Positions 51,929 to 61,628 of a stretch of DNA of 64,000 nucleotides are shown piece after piece. Origin of the DNA: Leucocoprinus leucothites (taxonomy: Eukaryota; Basidiomycota; Agaricomycetes; Agaricales; Agaricaceae); the NCBI GenBank assembly GCA_013368445.1, contig JAACJO010000008.1, forward strand, positions 806,001 through 870,000. Direction: 5' to 3'. The position numbers and the translations under genes were made by a program. Positions within the stretch are counted from its first letter, which is position 1. Each line of letters opens with the position of its first letter. Below the pieces are notes generated by a model. The model saw nothing but the letters and a program-made list of their open reading frames with translations, was not told where the DNA came from and did not search any database.

Positions 51929-53132
51929 AAGTGTGGCGGAAGTCGATGGTCGGTGTAAGCGGACAAGAACAGATTTCCTGCGGGATTAGACCTGATGTCA
52001 AGAGTCACGACTTTCAGCGGCAAGGCGCTGCTCCGAAAGGAGCTTATGTAATCGATACAGCATGAAGGCTGCGTCAGCGGTCTAGCCCTTATCCGAGCCC
52101 ACTTGGCTGGCGGCTTGTTGGCGGCTCAACCAGTCGCATCACTTCGGCTTCGGATACTCAATCGGAGTTATCGGAGTTCCAACTCCGTTCCAGATTCAAA
52201 AATTCTTCTCGTTTTTTTCTCCACAACAATCTCGCGCTGTCTAAAGTATCGTCATCGCAGCTTCCGTACAGAGAGTCTCGCCATACTCTCGCTTTTCGGC
52301 TGTGGGGAAAGTCCCCGGAGATCACAGAGCATACCCTCGGTTCGATTCCATGGAAAGCGACTGGCTCCAAGCACGACAGTTTCTGGATCGAGTGGCCGTT
52401 CGAGGCTCGGGGTTGATTTCATGTCGAATGTTCGCTCTATCGTTCGTTCGCATGTAATGCTCTCTTGGACACTCTGTGCGCTTGCTTTTGAAGGCCGGTT
52501 GGCGTTGAAAGGCGTCAGGAATGCGAAGATATGAGCGTTCTCGGCGCTCGTTGGCCTGGCTGGACAGGTGGCACTTCGTTGCTCATAATCGACAGTTATA
52601 CGATAGTTGACTCGCTTTTGGCGTGTCTTCAACACAATGGGGCTCACTCTTGGTCAGCGCGGATCCCAAATATTATTTTTTCCTTTCTTTTGAACTTTGT
52701 TGTTCGGGACTATGATGCTTTAGGCTTCTGTAATCGGTGAGTTGTTTCTTTCCTTTTCCCCTTCAATGATGCTTCTACATCTTTGTATGAATTTCTTCAG
52801 GGTGTATCCCTTTGTTGCCTTGCATCAAAGGGAAGTGCACCAGAACTTGACACCCCTGATCCCAACTTCTTTATTCCGATTGTCTTTGAGCATTGCTAAC
52901 CTCCGTTCCATAGATATCCCCGGTTGGCCTTCAAGTAAGTTTGGTCTGGTTATATATACATGCATGTAGATTGTCCAATAAGATATTCATATTGATTAAC
53001 TCTCCAAAGTTGCGTGTATGCCATTTCGTCAGTTATGAATTATGCGACATAAGTTACTACCCCTGCAATCTATCCACCTTGACTACTGTCAAGAAGGTAT
53101 AATCATTCCATACATTTTTCCTCCAACCAAAA
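51929..53132. other. 1.2-kb intergenic region
   Basis: No gene could be supported. Several short + strand frames (for example 52531-52740 and 52742-52969) read without interruption but have no motif and do not join convincingly. The interval is long for this gene-dense half of the window and may hold a non-coding transcript or a gene fragment. Confidence 0.35.
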
Positions 53133-55577
53133 TCAAAGCTTGGCTTTGACATCCTCATCGCCGGGATCACGTCCTGCGAGTTCCTGCTTCGCTCGATCGC
53201 GAAGTTCACGACGGAGGATCTTTCCAGCAGCACTAAACCAACTCTCAGCTTCTCTCCCAACGATTAACAACACGATATATCTCACCTCTTAGGTACAACA
53301 TCAACTACCACCACACCTATACCAAGCTCCCATCAGCATGGTCCAGGCATTATCAGCCGAGAAAAAACGTACCTCCTCTGAGGAACTTATGCCTCGCTAC
53401 CTTCCCTTGAATCCACCTCTTTACACCCTGTGCGAACGCGATCTTCTGTGCCTCATTCTTCAGCTCTTCAGGTCTCGCGTGGACAATATACGCTCGAGGC
53501 AACTCCGTTGCTTCTTTCGCGCTCTCGACACCGATTACAGCTGCATCCGCGACATCCGGGTGGCTGAGGAGTACACTCTCGAGTTCTGCCGGGGGTACTG
53601 TAGAAGAAGATTACAAGTGATTAATAACGAGAGGTGTATGGAGATTGAGAGGACGGCAAACCTTGAAAGCCCTGATACAAAAATAAAACAGGAGTCAGAA
53701 TGGTCATAGAGGACAAATGGGCCAAACATACTTTATATTTGATCAGCTCTTTACGGCGATCGACGATGTAATAGTGTCCCTCTTTATCACGAACTGCAAC
53801 ATCACCAGTCTTGAACCATTTATCATGGGTGATAGCGTCTTTAGTGGCGTCTGGGCGATTCAGATAACCCTAGGCTTCAACTGAGCCTTTCCGTCACACA
53901 TCGGATCTGATAGTAAACGGACCTTCATAACGTTGGGTCCTCGAATCCACAACTCTCCAGGTTGGCCCTCCTCAGCATCGATCTCACCATCTCCTTCCCC
54001 GTCAACAACAAGCCGGGTTTCAAGGTTAGGCAACAAGACACCGATACTTCCGGATTTATGTGCACCGCTTTCAGGTTGGAGGTGAGTTGTCGGAGAGGTT
54101 TCAGTGAGACCGTAACCTTGTAGGACGTAGAGGGGGATGCCGTTTGTGCGCTTGGCTTCTAAACGTTCCTTGACCTAAATAATGCCAATCGAGGGGTTGT
54201 GAGAGAGGCACAATTATGAACGAAAGAATGTTTGCGCACGGATTTCGTTAATGCCCCACCAAGTGGTGCGGCTCCGGAGAACAAGCACCTGACAGTCGAG
54301 AGGTCATACTCATCAACGGCTAAGGGCGGAACTTCGATAATTTTCATTGGTAAATGACGTGAAAGCCTACCAGGGTGCCGGGCCATGACTACGAGGACAG
54401 GGGGAACGACAAGTGCGACGTTGATCCTATACTTTTCAATGTTGGCGCAGAATTGGACGGGATCGAATCGAGGCATAACCACGACAGCAGTGCCGCAAAT
54501 GAAGGGAAATTGCACAAGTTTGACAGCACCTGCCAATCGTTGAATCAAGAATATCGATCATGAGTTCAAATCGAGAAGCGAAGATTGACACGAGCTTACC
54601 GTAGATATGGTAGAACGGCAAAATTGCAAGCATTTTGTCGGTCATACCGAAAGGTGGGAAAAGCGCTTTGACGATTGAAAGCACGGCAATGATATTTTTG
54701 TGTGTTGTCTGTGAGTATGATTGCCCAGCATCAGATCAGATTGGAAAGCAGAAGGCAATGATGAAACACACCTCAACACCTTTGGGCTTCCCAGTAGTAC
54801 CTAATATTTTAGAAAAGAAGTTTGATGAGTGAGAATCCGAGAATCTTGATGAGAAGTACGTACCTGAGCTATAGCAAAGGTAAACGGTCTCGTGGGTGTC
54901 CTTGCCATCGAACCGTTCCTCTACTGGGAGTGCGCCCTTCCCAAGCAAGTCGGACAACTCGCGAAGACCTGTGGCGTCAGGGTGCCTCGGCACATCAGGT
55001 CCTCCAGCCCATTTCAGGCTCTGGGGGAGGACAACGATGCGCTCGTCGGCTTCCTCCTTGCTTAATCCGAGCTCTTTAAACGTTTGGCGGACGACAGGAA
55101 GACCTTCTTCGCTCGTGAAGAGTATCTTGGCGCCACTGTCAGTGTATTGGAAAGCAAGCTCGCGAGCATTATAAGCACTGTTGGCGAGTGTACACCTCAA
55201 ACCGGCTGCCACTGAGAAATTGTACAAGCGATCGGCAAATCAGGGACATTCCAGCGCAGACGAGGAGTGGTTCAAGGGTACACACCAGCACCGAATACGA
55301 CGACAGGCCAGGCAATTGAGTTGGGTGAGTAAACAAGGATTGTATCACCACGCTTAGAACCGAAAATGGAGCGTAGGCCAAAGCCAAATTGAAGGGCAAG
55401 GTCTTTGAGCTGGCCGCGAGTGATTGTTGTGCCGGTGCTGGCATCAATGAAGGCAGGGTGCGATGCAGGGAAAGGTCCAACGAGTGTGGGGTCATTTGAG
55501 CCGAATAAATGGGTGAAAATGGACTGGTCAGGAATGTGAACGGATGACGCTGGGGAGGTGTAGATCTTCTGAGGCAT
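53133..55577 (-). CDS. AMP-dependent acyl/4-coumarate-CoA ligase-like enzyme
   Basis: Twelve exons in transcript order (55286-55577, 54864-55211, 54772-54800, 54600-54708, 54371-54529, 54240-54319, 53923-54174, 53732-53869, 53662-53671, 53373-53597, 53286-53316, 53133-53232) give 590 aa with all phases closing. Motifs are the phosphate loop SSGTTGKPKGV (about 212-222), YGLTETSP, GELWIRGPNVMKGYLN, WFKTGDVA and DRRKELIKYKGFQVPPAELE, and the catalytic Lys in SAAGKILRREL. These define the ANL superfamily, which forms an acyl-adenylate and then a CoA thioester. Sequence is closest to 4-coumarate-CoA ligase-like proteins, but the carboxylic substrate is unknown. The C-terminus ends in Ala-Lys-Leu, an accepted variant of the peroxisomal signal PTS1. 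Exon 9 is only 10 nt and is required to build KGFQV. Confidence 0.95.
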
Positions 55578-56124
55578 GGTGTACGAATGCGGGGAAGAAG
55601 GGGCTAGAACGGACCGCCAAGAACCTTTTACTTATAGGAGGATAGGGAGTTGGTAGACAAGCGCTTGAACCTTGTTTGGAGACCGTTTTCACGGTGACAT
55701 TCCCGCCGGAGAGTCGGTGAGCTTCTTTCCCGTACTACCGGTCCCCACCATTTCGTTATTCAGTTTCCTTCGGCCTGGCGACTTTCGGAATAAGCACTCA
55801 ATTGCGAATGGGCCGTCACATGGGCAGAGTGGATGTTACTTATCAGGCTGATAAGGATAGAACACAGAAATATACCGCTTGGACTGCTTGCAATGATTGG
55901 ATCACCTATAGGCAAAACCTGGGTCTGAGCGTGCTGATCGTTTGACACAGTAAGTAGCCAATCACGTATGGTGGCTATGCTTCACTGCCACTGTCGTGTT
56001 TGGCATCGGCGATGGAGACAAACAAAGGCCACTGCTCTTCATCCTCTTCCACCACCGTCTCATTTTTACAGCATCTCTTTCTCCCTCTCTACTCCTTTTC
56101 CCTCCTCTTGTCCGGCTAGTAGCC
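55578..56124. promoter_or_regulatory. Divergent promoter region
   Basis: This 547-nt interval separates the starts of the CoA ligase (-) and the RRM protein (+). The + strand leader from about 56040 to 56110 is C/T-rich. No specific regulator site could be named. Confidence 0.4.
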
Positions 56125-57079
56125 ATGGCTTCTCTCCTCGAGCGTATGAACATTACACCCAATTCCGCCGCTGCTGGACCAGTTCGTCGTACAAGGTCCA
56201 GCCAGTCAGCAAGCCGCTCTTCGACCCCATACGTGTGTATTCTCTCATTCTGCGTCCTCAAACACGAGTTTCCGACACCGGCAATGCCAGAGCCGTTCTC
56301 GGCCTCCAAAAGGCGACGTTGACGCGCCTTGGTCTCATGACCTCTATGAAACACACAACTCCCTTTCAGCGCGTCTCGGTGAACCGATCGCTCCCAAAGC
56401 GAGTATCAACAATCTTGCACAACGTGCGCTCCGCCAAGCTACCGGTACGAAAGACCAAGGAGGCTTTTCCATCAAGGGCGCCGGATCTTCGCAGGGCAAT
56501 GTAGTCGAAATTGGTGGCCTTGTGGTGGGTACCACAGTCGATGATGTGGTTGCTATCTTCAAGCGCTGTGGCCCCGTTTCATCGTCAAAGTTGGTTCAAG
56601 GTGGAGAGGATGTGAAGGTTCGGCTGACGTTCAAGTCTGCTGCGTCTGCAACTTCCGCAGTTCAAAAGTTTCACAATCAACAAGCGGATGGAAAGACGCT
56701 GTCTGTAAGGATTGTAGGTAGTACAACTGCTGGTTCAACACTGAGCAACAGGCTTGGTGGACCGGATGGGCTGGGTTTGGTACGTGATGAGGGGAGCGTT
56801 GATGTGCTTATGGGCGATAACAACGAGTCTGGATCGTGAGTCACTCTCATTTACACGACGAAAAGAACACGTCGCTGATTGTTGGGTAGGAAAATGCGAT
56901 CAGATTCTATCATCAAGGAAGACCCTCGTGCGCAAGTGTTGGTAGCCCCTCCAGGGTCAAACGCTACTGAGTATACCCAGTCAAATTCAAACCGTGGGCG
57001 ACGAGGAAGGGGTCGTGGCCGCGGCGGACGACGCGGTGGTGGGCGACAGGGTGCTGCAGGCAAGATGGAAATTGATTAA
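56125..57079 (+). CDS. RRM and RGG-type RNA-binding protein
   Basis: Exons 56125-56232, 56291-56835 and 56890-57079 give 280 aa. The N-terminal 80 residues are Ser/Arg/Pro-rich. An RNA-recognition motif spans about 115-190: NVVEIGGLVVGTTVDDVVAI (an RNP2-like strand and first helix), VKVRLTFKSAASATSAVQKF (RNP1-like strand and second helix) and KTLSVRIVG. The RNP aromatic residues are partly missing, so binding may be weak or protein-directed. The C-terminus is an RGG stretch (GRGRGRGGRRGGGRQG) ending in KMEID. The order RRM then RGG with a short acidic end recalls Yra1/Aly mRNA export adaptors, but the assignment is tentative. Confidence 0.85.
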
Positions 57080-57497
57080 CCACGATTTTGGACGATTTTT
57101 GTTGTTTCGACTTTCGCTTTTATTGGTGTCCAGATGTCCTACTCTTCTCTTTTTTGTGTGCTCCCCTCTCCCTTGAAGGATTTCGTTGTGTTTACCTCCT
57201 CTCATTCATTTTCTTGTATCAGACACTGCTGCCGTTGTATAGCTACTTACGATTTGGGGTCTTCACTCGTATTATGTTAGAATTTAATTGCCCTCATAAT
57301 CGTGAGCCAAAGCGTGACTGTCACAAGAACATGATCATCACAGTTTGGGTATGCGCGCCTGTTGAAGCGCATCGCTCCCAGCCTCTATCCTCGGTTCACT
57401 CACCTGCGTCCTTGCGCACGGACGCTTTTTTTCCTTTCCTACGTCGACTTACTTTTAATCCGTTCGCATTTGCACCGCCAACTCCCCAGCATCAAAT
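57080..57497. other. Intergenic spacer upstream of first cornichon gene
   Basis: A 418-nt spacer that probably contains the 3' untranslated region of the RRM gene and the promoter of the next gene. A long open + frame here (to 57726) overlaps the real exon 2 in another frame and shows no motif. Confidence 0.4.
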
Positions 57498-58254
57498 ATG
57501 TCAAGCGGTGCGTTTAGTCTATGTAACCTTCCCTGGAAAAAGTAAATCTGACGTTCTGCTGGCTTACTCCTCTGGCGACGTGTCCTGTTCTTGTGATTTA
57601 GGCTGGTTGTTCCTCTTCGCCGTGCTATGGGCCGGCGCGCTCTTGTTTACCATGGTCTTTTTCGTGAGTTTATTTTCAACCTTGTGCCCCACGACGCCAA
57701 ATACGTCCTCCGAGTTTATTCCTTAAACAGTGTGCTGACCTTATATTTCAGGTGATAATGTACTCGGACCTGGAGAGCGATTACATCAATCCTATCGACC
57801 TGTGTAACAAGATCAACCAGGTACTTTGACTCGTCGCTAACGCACTACTCGAGCTTACAGCTTTCATGACAGTTTGTCCTACCAGAAAATGCTGCACACG
57901 CTTTCCTCGTGGTCTTGTTCCTCATAAGTGGAGAATGGACCGCACTTTTGCTCAATCTTCCACTCGTGGCTTGGAATGCTAACAAGTAGGTCATCTCGAG
58001 TTTACTAGGAATGTGCTGTTGACTGAAAAACGCCTGTTTGTAGAATCGTCAACAAGAACCATATGCTAGATGCTACGGAGATTTTCCGTACTTTAGATGG
58101 GCACAAGAAGGAAGCTTTCTTCAAACTTGGTTTCTACCTCCTTTCATTCTTCTACTACCTATACCGGTACGCATTGCATTCATGCCACTCGGAAGTTTCC
58201 TTACTTACAGTGATGCCCAGGATGATTGCTGCTCTCATTGCCGAGGAAAGCTAA
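57498..58254 (+). CDS. ERV14: Cornichon/Erv14 cargo receptor, copy 1
   Basis: Exons 57498-57507, 57602-57663, 57752-57820, 57873-57985, 58044-58166 and 58221-58254 give 136 aa, the usual size. The first exon is only 10 nt, but MSSG followed by WLFLFAVLW matches the expected N-terminus. Hallmarks are [56 protein letters not shown] and the membrane segment [14 protein letters not shown]. Three to four membrane helices are expected. Erv14/cornichon proteins are COPII-associated receptors that load transmembrane cargo for ER-to-Golgi transport. The commonly conserved Cys of the LECDYINP motif is Ser here. The gene is immediately followed by a second copy in the same orientation. Confidence 0.96.
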
Positions 58255-58876
58255 GCTATGGAGATAAGCGCGACGAAGGCGATCACACTTACAAGGTCTA
58301 TCAAGACTCCAGACCCACCCCTCTTCCAAGAGCCCATTTGTCGTCATCCCTATCGCTGTCCATTCGTCAATGCTTTCGTCATCTTGCGTACGCTTTCGCT
58401 ACATTAGTTGCCCCCGTGCCCTTTTCTCTCATTCTGCTCGAGGAAAGCGCGACGCCCATGTTATGTATATGATATGATACAATGCGGATATCTTTCTTGC
58501 TTAGTCGTAAATAATCTGTTGGGATACCTTGCGAGCCGCCTCGCGTGCCAGTAAGAAAGCAGTGTGTGTGAACTCTGGATCAGTCACGCGGCCGCCTTGA
58601 ACGTCACCGGTCTCGTCAGTGACACTTTGAGTGTAAACACTTTTGGAAACAGTGGCTGGCGTGTTGCGGACTCTTCAACTCCCAAAGTCTCTTCCTGTGC
58701 CTGTCCTTCTTCCCACATCCTACAGCATTTTTGGTGTTCCAATCTAGACTCTAGTTTACATTGCTGAGCCTTTCTATCTTACCTTTGCTGTTTCCATTGT
58801 TGGATAGTCGACTTTCTTTTTCGGTGGACCGTTTTCTGTTTGATTTTTTGCTCGACTTGGGTTTTTGAATATTAAG
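58255..58876. other. Spacer between the tandem cornichon genes
   Basis: A 622-nt interval with no coding signal. It is pyrimidine-rich before 58877 (ctttttttcgg-type runs) and should contain the 3' end of copy 1 and the promoter of copy 2. Confidence 0.4.
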
Positions 58877-59970
58877 ATGGGAGGCGCAGGTGCGTATTTA
58901 CTGAACGTACTTTCATGATTTATGGCTGACAGTCCTTCATTTCTTGCTGTAATATCTTTACTTCATGCCACGCATACTCGGTTCTGACCACATGTGTAAC
59001 TTGAACTCCACCTGCGGATACCCACCTCGTAATGCTGTGGCACGCGGCTTTTTTGGTTCACCCACACCCCCGAACCTACTTCTCGTTAACTGGACTTCCC
59101 CGGCCTGTATGTCTATTCCCTCGACGATTCCTCGATGCCCACGATTACCAACTGTGTTGGCGGTGTCCATGCGTCGTTAACACTACTAATCATATGGGCC
59201 CCCTTCTCATCCCTATGACCTTACCACGATGCAGGCTGGCTGTTTTTGTTTGCGGTGCTTATGGCCGCTGGGCTACTGTTCTGCATGGTGTTCTTTGTGA
59301 GTTCCATTCCTGTGTACGCCCACTCAAGTCCCCAGTCCTTCGGCAGGAGGTCCCGGGTTGGCATGTAAAGATTCGTAAGGCTGATTTTTGCATCCAAGAT
59401 TATCATGTTCTCGGATTTAGAGTGCGATTATATCAACCCGATTGACCTCTGTAACAAGCTGAACCAAGTGAGTCTGACCCGCATGTGATAGCTGTATAAC
59501 TGTGTATATTGACGCGTGCCGACTTGTAGTTCGTTCTCCCGGAAAACCTCGCCCACGCTTTCCTCGCCGTGCTTTTCCTCACCTCGGGCCAATGGACGGC
59601 TTTCCTCCTCAATCTTCCCCTGGTACTCTGGAACGCTGACAAGTGAGTCTAGGTCTCCTTTCCGCGTTGTTCTGTTCCGGCTTGATGCGGCTCGCGCGAT
59701 AAACATGTGCTTATGGGAATCCCTACAAACTTACTTTACAGGATCCGAAAAAAGAGCCATATGTACGATGCTACCGAGATCTTCAGGACTCTAGGCGGTC
59801 ACAAGAAAGAAACTTTTTTCAAATTGGGCTTCTATCTCCTTTCCTTCTTCTACTACCTCTATAGGTGCGCTCCGTCTCCATTTTCCACTCTGGTAGCTTC
59901 TTCCACATGGTAAGTTATGCTCATACACTCTCGCAGGATGATTGTGGCTCTCATTGCCGAGAGCGAGTAA
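58877..59970 (+). CDS. ERV14: Cornichon/Erv14 cargo receptor, copy 2
   Basis: Exons 58877-58889, 59235-59296, 59399-59467, 59530-59642, 59742-59864 and 59937-59970 give 137 aa. The five introns sit at the same positions and phases as in copy 1 and differ only in length. Intron 1 is 345 nt against 94 nt. The protein keeps [55 protein letters not shown] and SFFYYLYR. By my own count about 24 of 133 aligned residues differ between copies. Copy 2 retains the Cys in LECDYINP that copy 1 lacks. Function as a COPII cargo receptor is expected. The first exon (13 nt, MGGAG start) rests on frame and splice consensus and is less certain than the rest. Confidence 0.94.
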
Positions 59971-60417
59971 TTGATTGGGAATAGGATAGTAATTTGCACA
60001 TCTGATCTTTTAATCTTTACTGCTGTGGTACACTGCAACTTTATAGAAAATATTTGTACGAACTACCGACCCATCCTCAGCGATGTTGATAAGAGCGCAG
60101 AAGAAGAGGGTACTAAGATGTCCGAGCATTGCTCAGGACACGGCCTGACACTCGAAACAACCGCGTGAAGGGCCTGAAGACCACGCAGTCATGAGCAACA
60201 TGGGGAAATGACATGGCCGTGCCGCCGCACGAGGAACCAAGAAAAAAGCACGCGAATTTATACTCTCGGATTACCGTGGGAAGATTAGGGCCGGCGATTC
60301 CCCGGACCGAAAGGGGAACTATCGAAATCTTTGGCGACCTCTCCTGCTTTAACAAATACAGATTCAGTTCCATGCGTGCCTCACCTTATTCCCCGCCTCT
60401 TCTCAACCACCACGACC
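59971..60417. other. Intergenic spacer upstream of GlcNAc kinase
   Basis: A 447-nt spacer. Near its end it contains an ATG that opens a short out-of-frame uORF overlapping the kinase start. No other feature was seen. Confidence 0.4.
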
Positions 60418-60452
60418 ATGTCCTACTTTCTCTGTGTCGACTGTGGCGGTAG
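60372..60452 (+). other. Overlapping upstream ORF of GlcNAc kinase
   Basis: The ATG at 60372 starts a 26-codon frame ending at TAG 60450-60452. It overlaps the kinase ATG (60418) in a different frame. If the transcript starts upstream of 60372, this uORF could reduce translation of the kinase. Transcript start is not known. Confidence 0.35.
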
Positions 60453-61476
60453 CAAGACCGCTGTTGTCATTGCTGATCGTGATGGTGCACTCGTCGGACG
60501 TGGTTATGCTGGTCCCTCTAACTTGACTTATCTGACGAGCGATGCCTATACACAAGCCGTCAAAGCTGCTGTTGCAGAGGCACTCACTGCTGCGTCGCTA
60601 CCATCCGAGCTACCACCAACTGGACCTACACCATTCAATATTGCATGGTTCGGTGTCTCCGGAGCCGACTCACCGGCAGTGATTAAAAGCGTCCTTCAGC
60701 CCTTATCTACGCTCATAGGCATACCCATTGGCCCACGCTTGTTGGTCACCAACGATACCCATCTTCTCGCTGCTCCTATCAGACTGTACGATGACGTATC
60801 CCATGCCGTCTCAATCATCTCTGGCACTGGTGCTATCGCTGTTTCATTCAAAGAAGAAAAGGGTCAGCTTATTGAATGTGGTCGTGCTGGTGGTTGGGGA
60901 TGGATCCTAGGAGATGAAGGAGGAGGATATGATGTTGGTCGGGAGGCCGTACGTCGAATTCTCATGACGCACGATCAGGCTTCTGTGAAGGAAGGAGAAG
61001 CGATACCTAGCACGCTACGAGATAAGGTTTTGAAGAGATTTGGGATTACGGATGTCATGGAGATTCTGCGATGCGTGTACATACCTGACCCACAACCGGG
61101 TACAGCTGCACCTCCAGATGCACTGCCAGAGAATTTTGCGAGGGAGAAGAGGCTTTCGACGCTCTCGCCCATTGTGTTCGAGGCGGCGTTTGAGGATAAG
61201 GATCCGTTGGCTATAGAGGTGCTAAGAACATGCGCCAAGTCGCTGGTTGATACCGCTATGACGGTCATTGGAGTTCCTACGACCGAGAAACCACGCTTGG
61301 TCGATTCGAAGGATGCGGTGCTATCATTTGGTGGGTCGTTGGCGGGCATAGAGAAGTACCGGGAATTGGTTTTGGAGGATCTGGCGCAGAGGGGATTCGT
61401 GTTCAAGCATGTGTTATTTGTGGATGATGCGGCGTTGACGGGTGCAGTATCGTTGGCCGCTCTGGTGAAGTCGTGA
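60418..61476 (+). CDS. N-acetylglucosamine kinase (BadF/BadG/BcrA/BcrD family)
   Basis: A single exon encodes 352 aa, unusual in this intron-rich window. The ATPase fold motifs are clear: DCGGSKTAVVIADRDG (phosphate 1), GPSNL, WFGVSGADSP, LLVTNDTHLLAAP (phosphate 2 region), SIISGTGAIAVSF (adenosine loop) and GGWGWILGDEGGGYDVGREA. The C-terminal AVLSFGGSLAGIEKYRELVL also fits. The enzyme phosphorylates GlcNAc to GlcNAc-6-phosphate, using ATP, for salvage into UDP-GlcNAc or catabolism. In fungi it acts on GlcNAc released from chitin or glycoproteins. Length is normal for eukaryotic NAGK. The ATG at 60418 is the first in-frame start. The stop is only about 150 nt from the next gene. Confidence 0.93.
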   Translation: MSYFLCVDCGGSKTAVVIADRDGALVGRGYAGPSNLTYLTSDAYTQAVKAAVAEALTAASLPSELPPTGPTPFNIAWFGVSGADSPAVIKSVLQPLSTLIGIPIGPRLLVTNDTHLLAAPIRLYDDVSHAVSIISGTGAIAVSFKEEKGQLIECGRAGGWGWILGDEGGGYDVGREAVRRILMTHDQASVKEGEAIPSTLRDKVLKRFGITDVMEILRCVYIPDPQPGTAAPPDALPENFAREKRLSTLSPIVFEAAFEDKDPLAIEVLRTCAKSLVDTAMTVIGVPTTEKPRLVDSKDAVLSFGGSLAGIEKYRELVLEDLAQRGFVFKHVLFVDDAALTGAVSLAALVKS

Positions 61477-61628
61477 AATGTTTTGGAATGTTTGTAATGT
61501 TATTTTTGTGAGTCGTTAGTAGATTGTATTTTCAAAACAGAAAGGAATATACTCGACCAAGTGCGCAGCTATTTTTATCTTCGTTTTCAACCTTTCCGAC
61601 GCGACTTTTCGCAGCTTTTCTCCTACTC

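Noticed and set aside
52335..52346. B-box-like sequence ggttcgattcc
   Set aside because: The flanking bases do not form a T-stem, and no acceptor, D-arm or A-box could be placed upstream, so it is not a tRNA gene.
57088..57726. 212-codon + strand frame
   Set aside because: It spans the RRM gene 3' region and overlaps cornichon exon 2 in a different frame. It starts without a good ATG context and has no motif.
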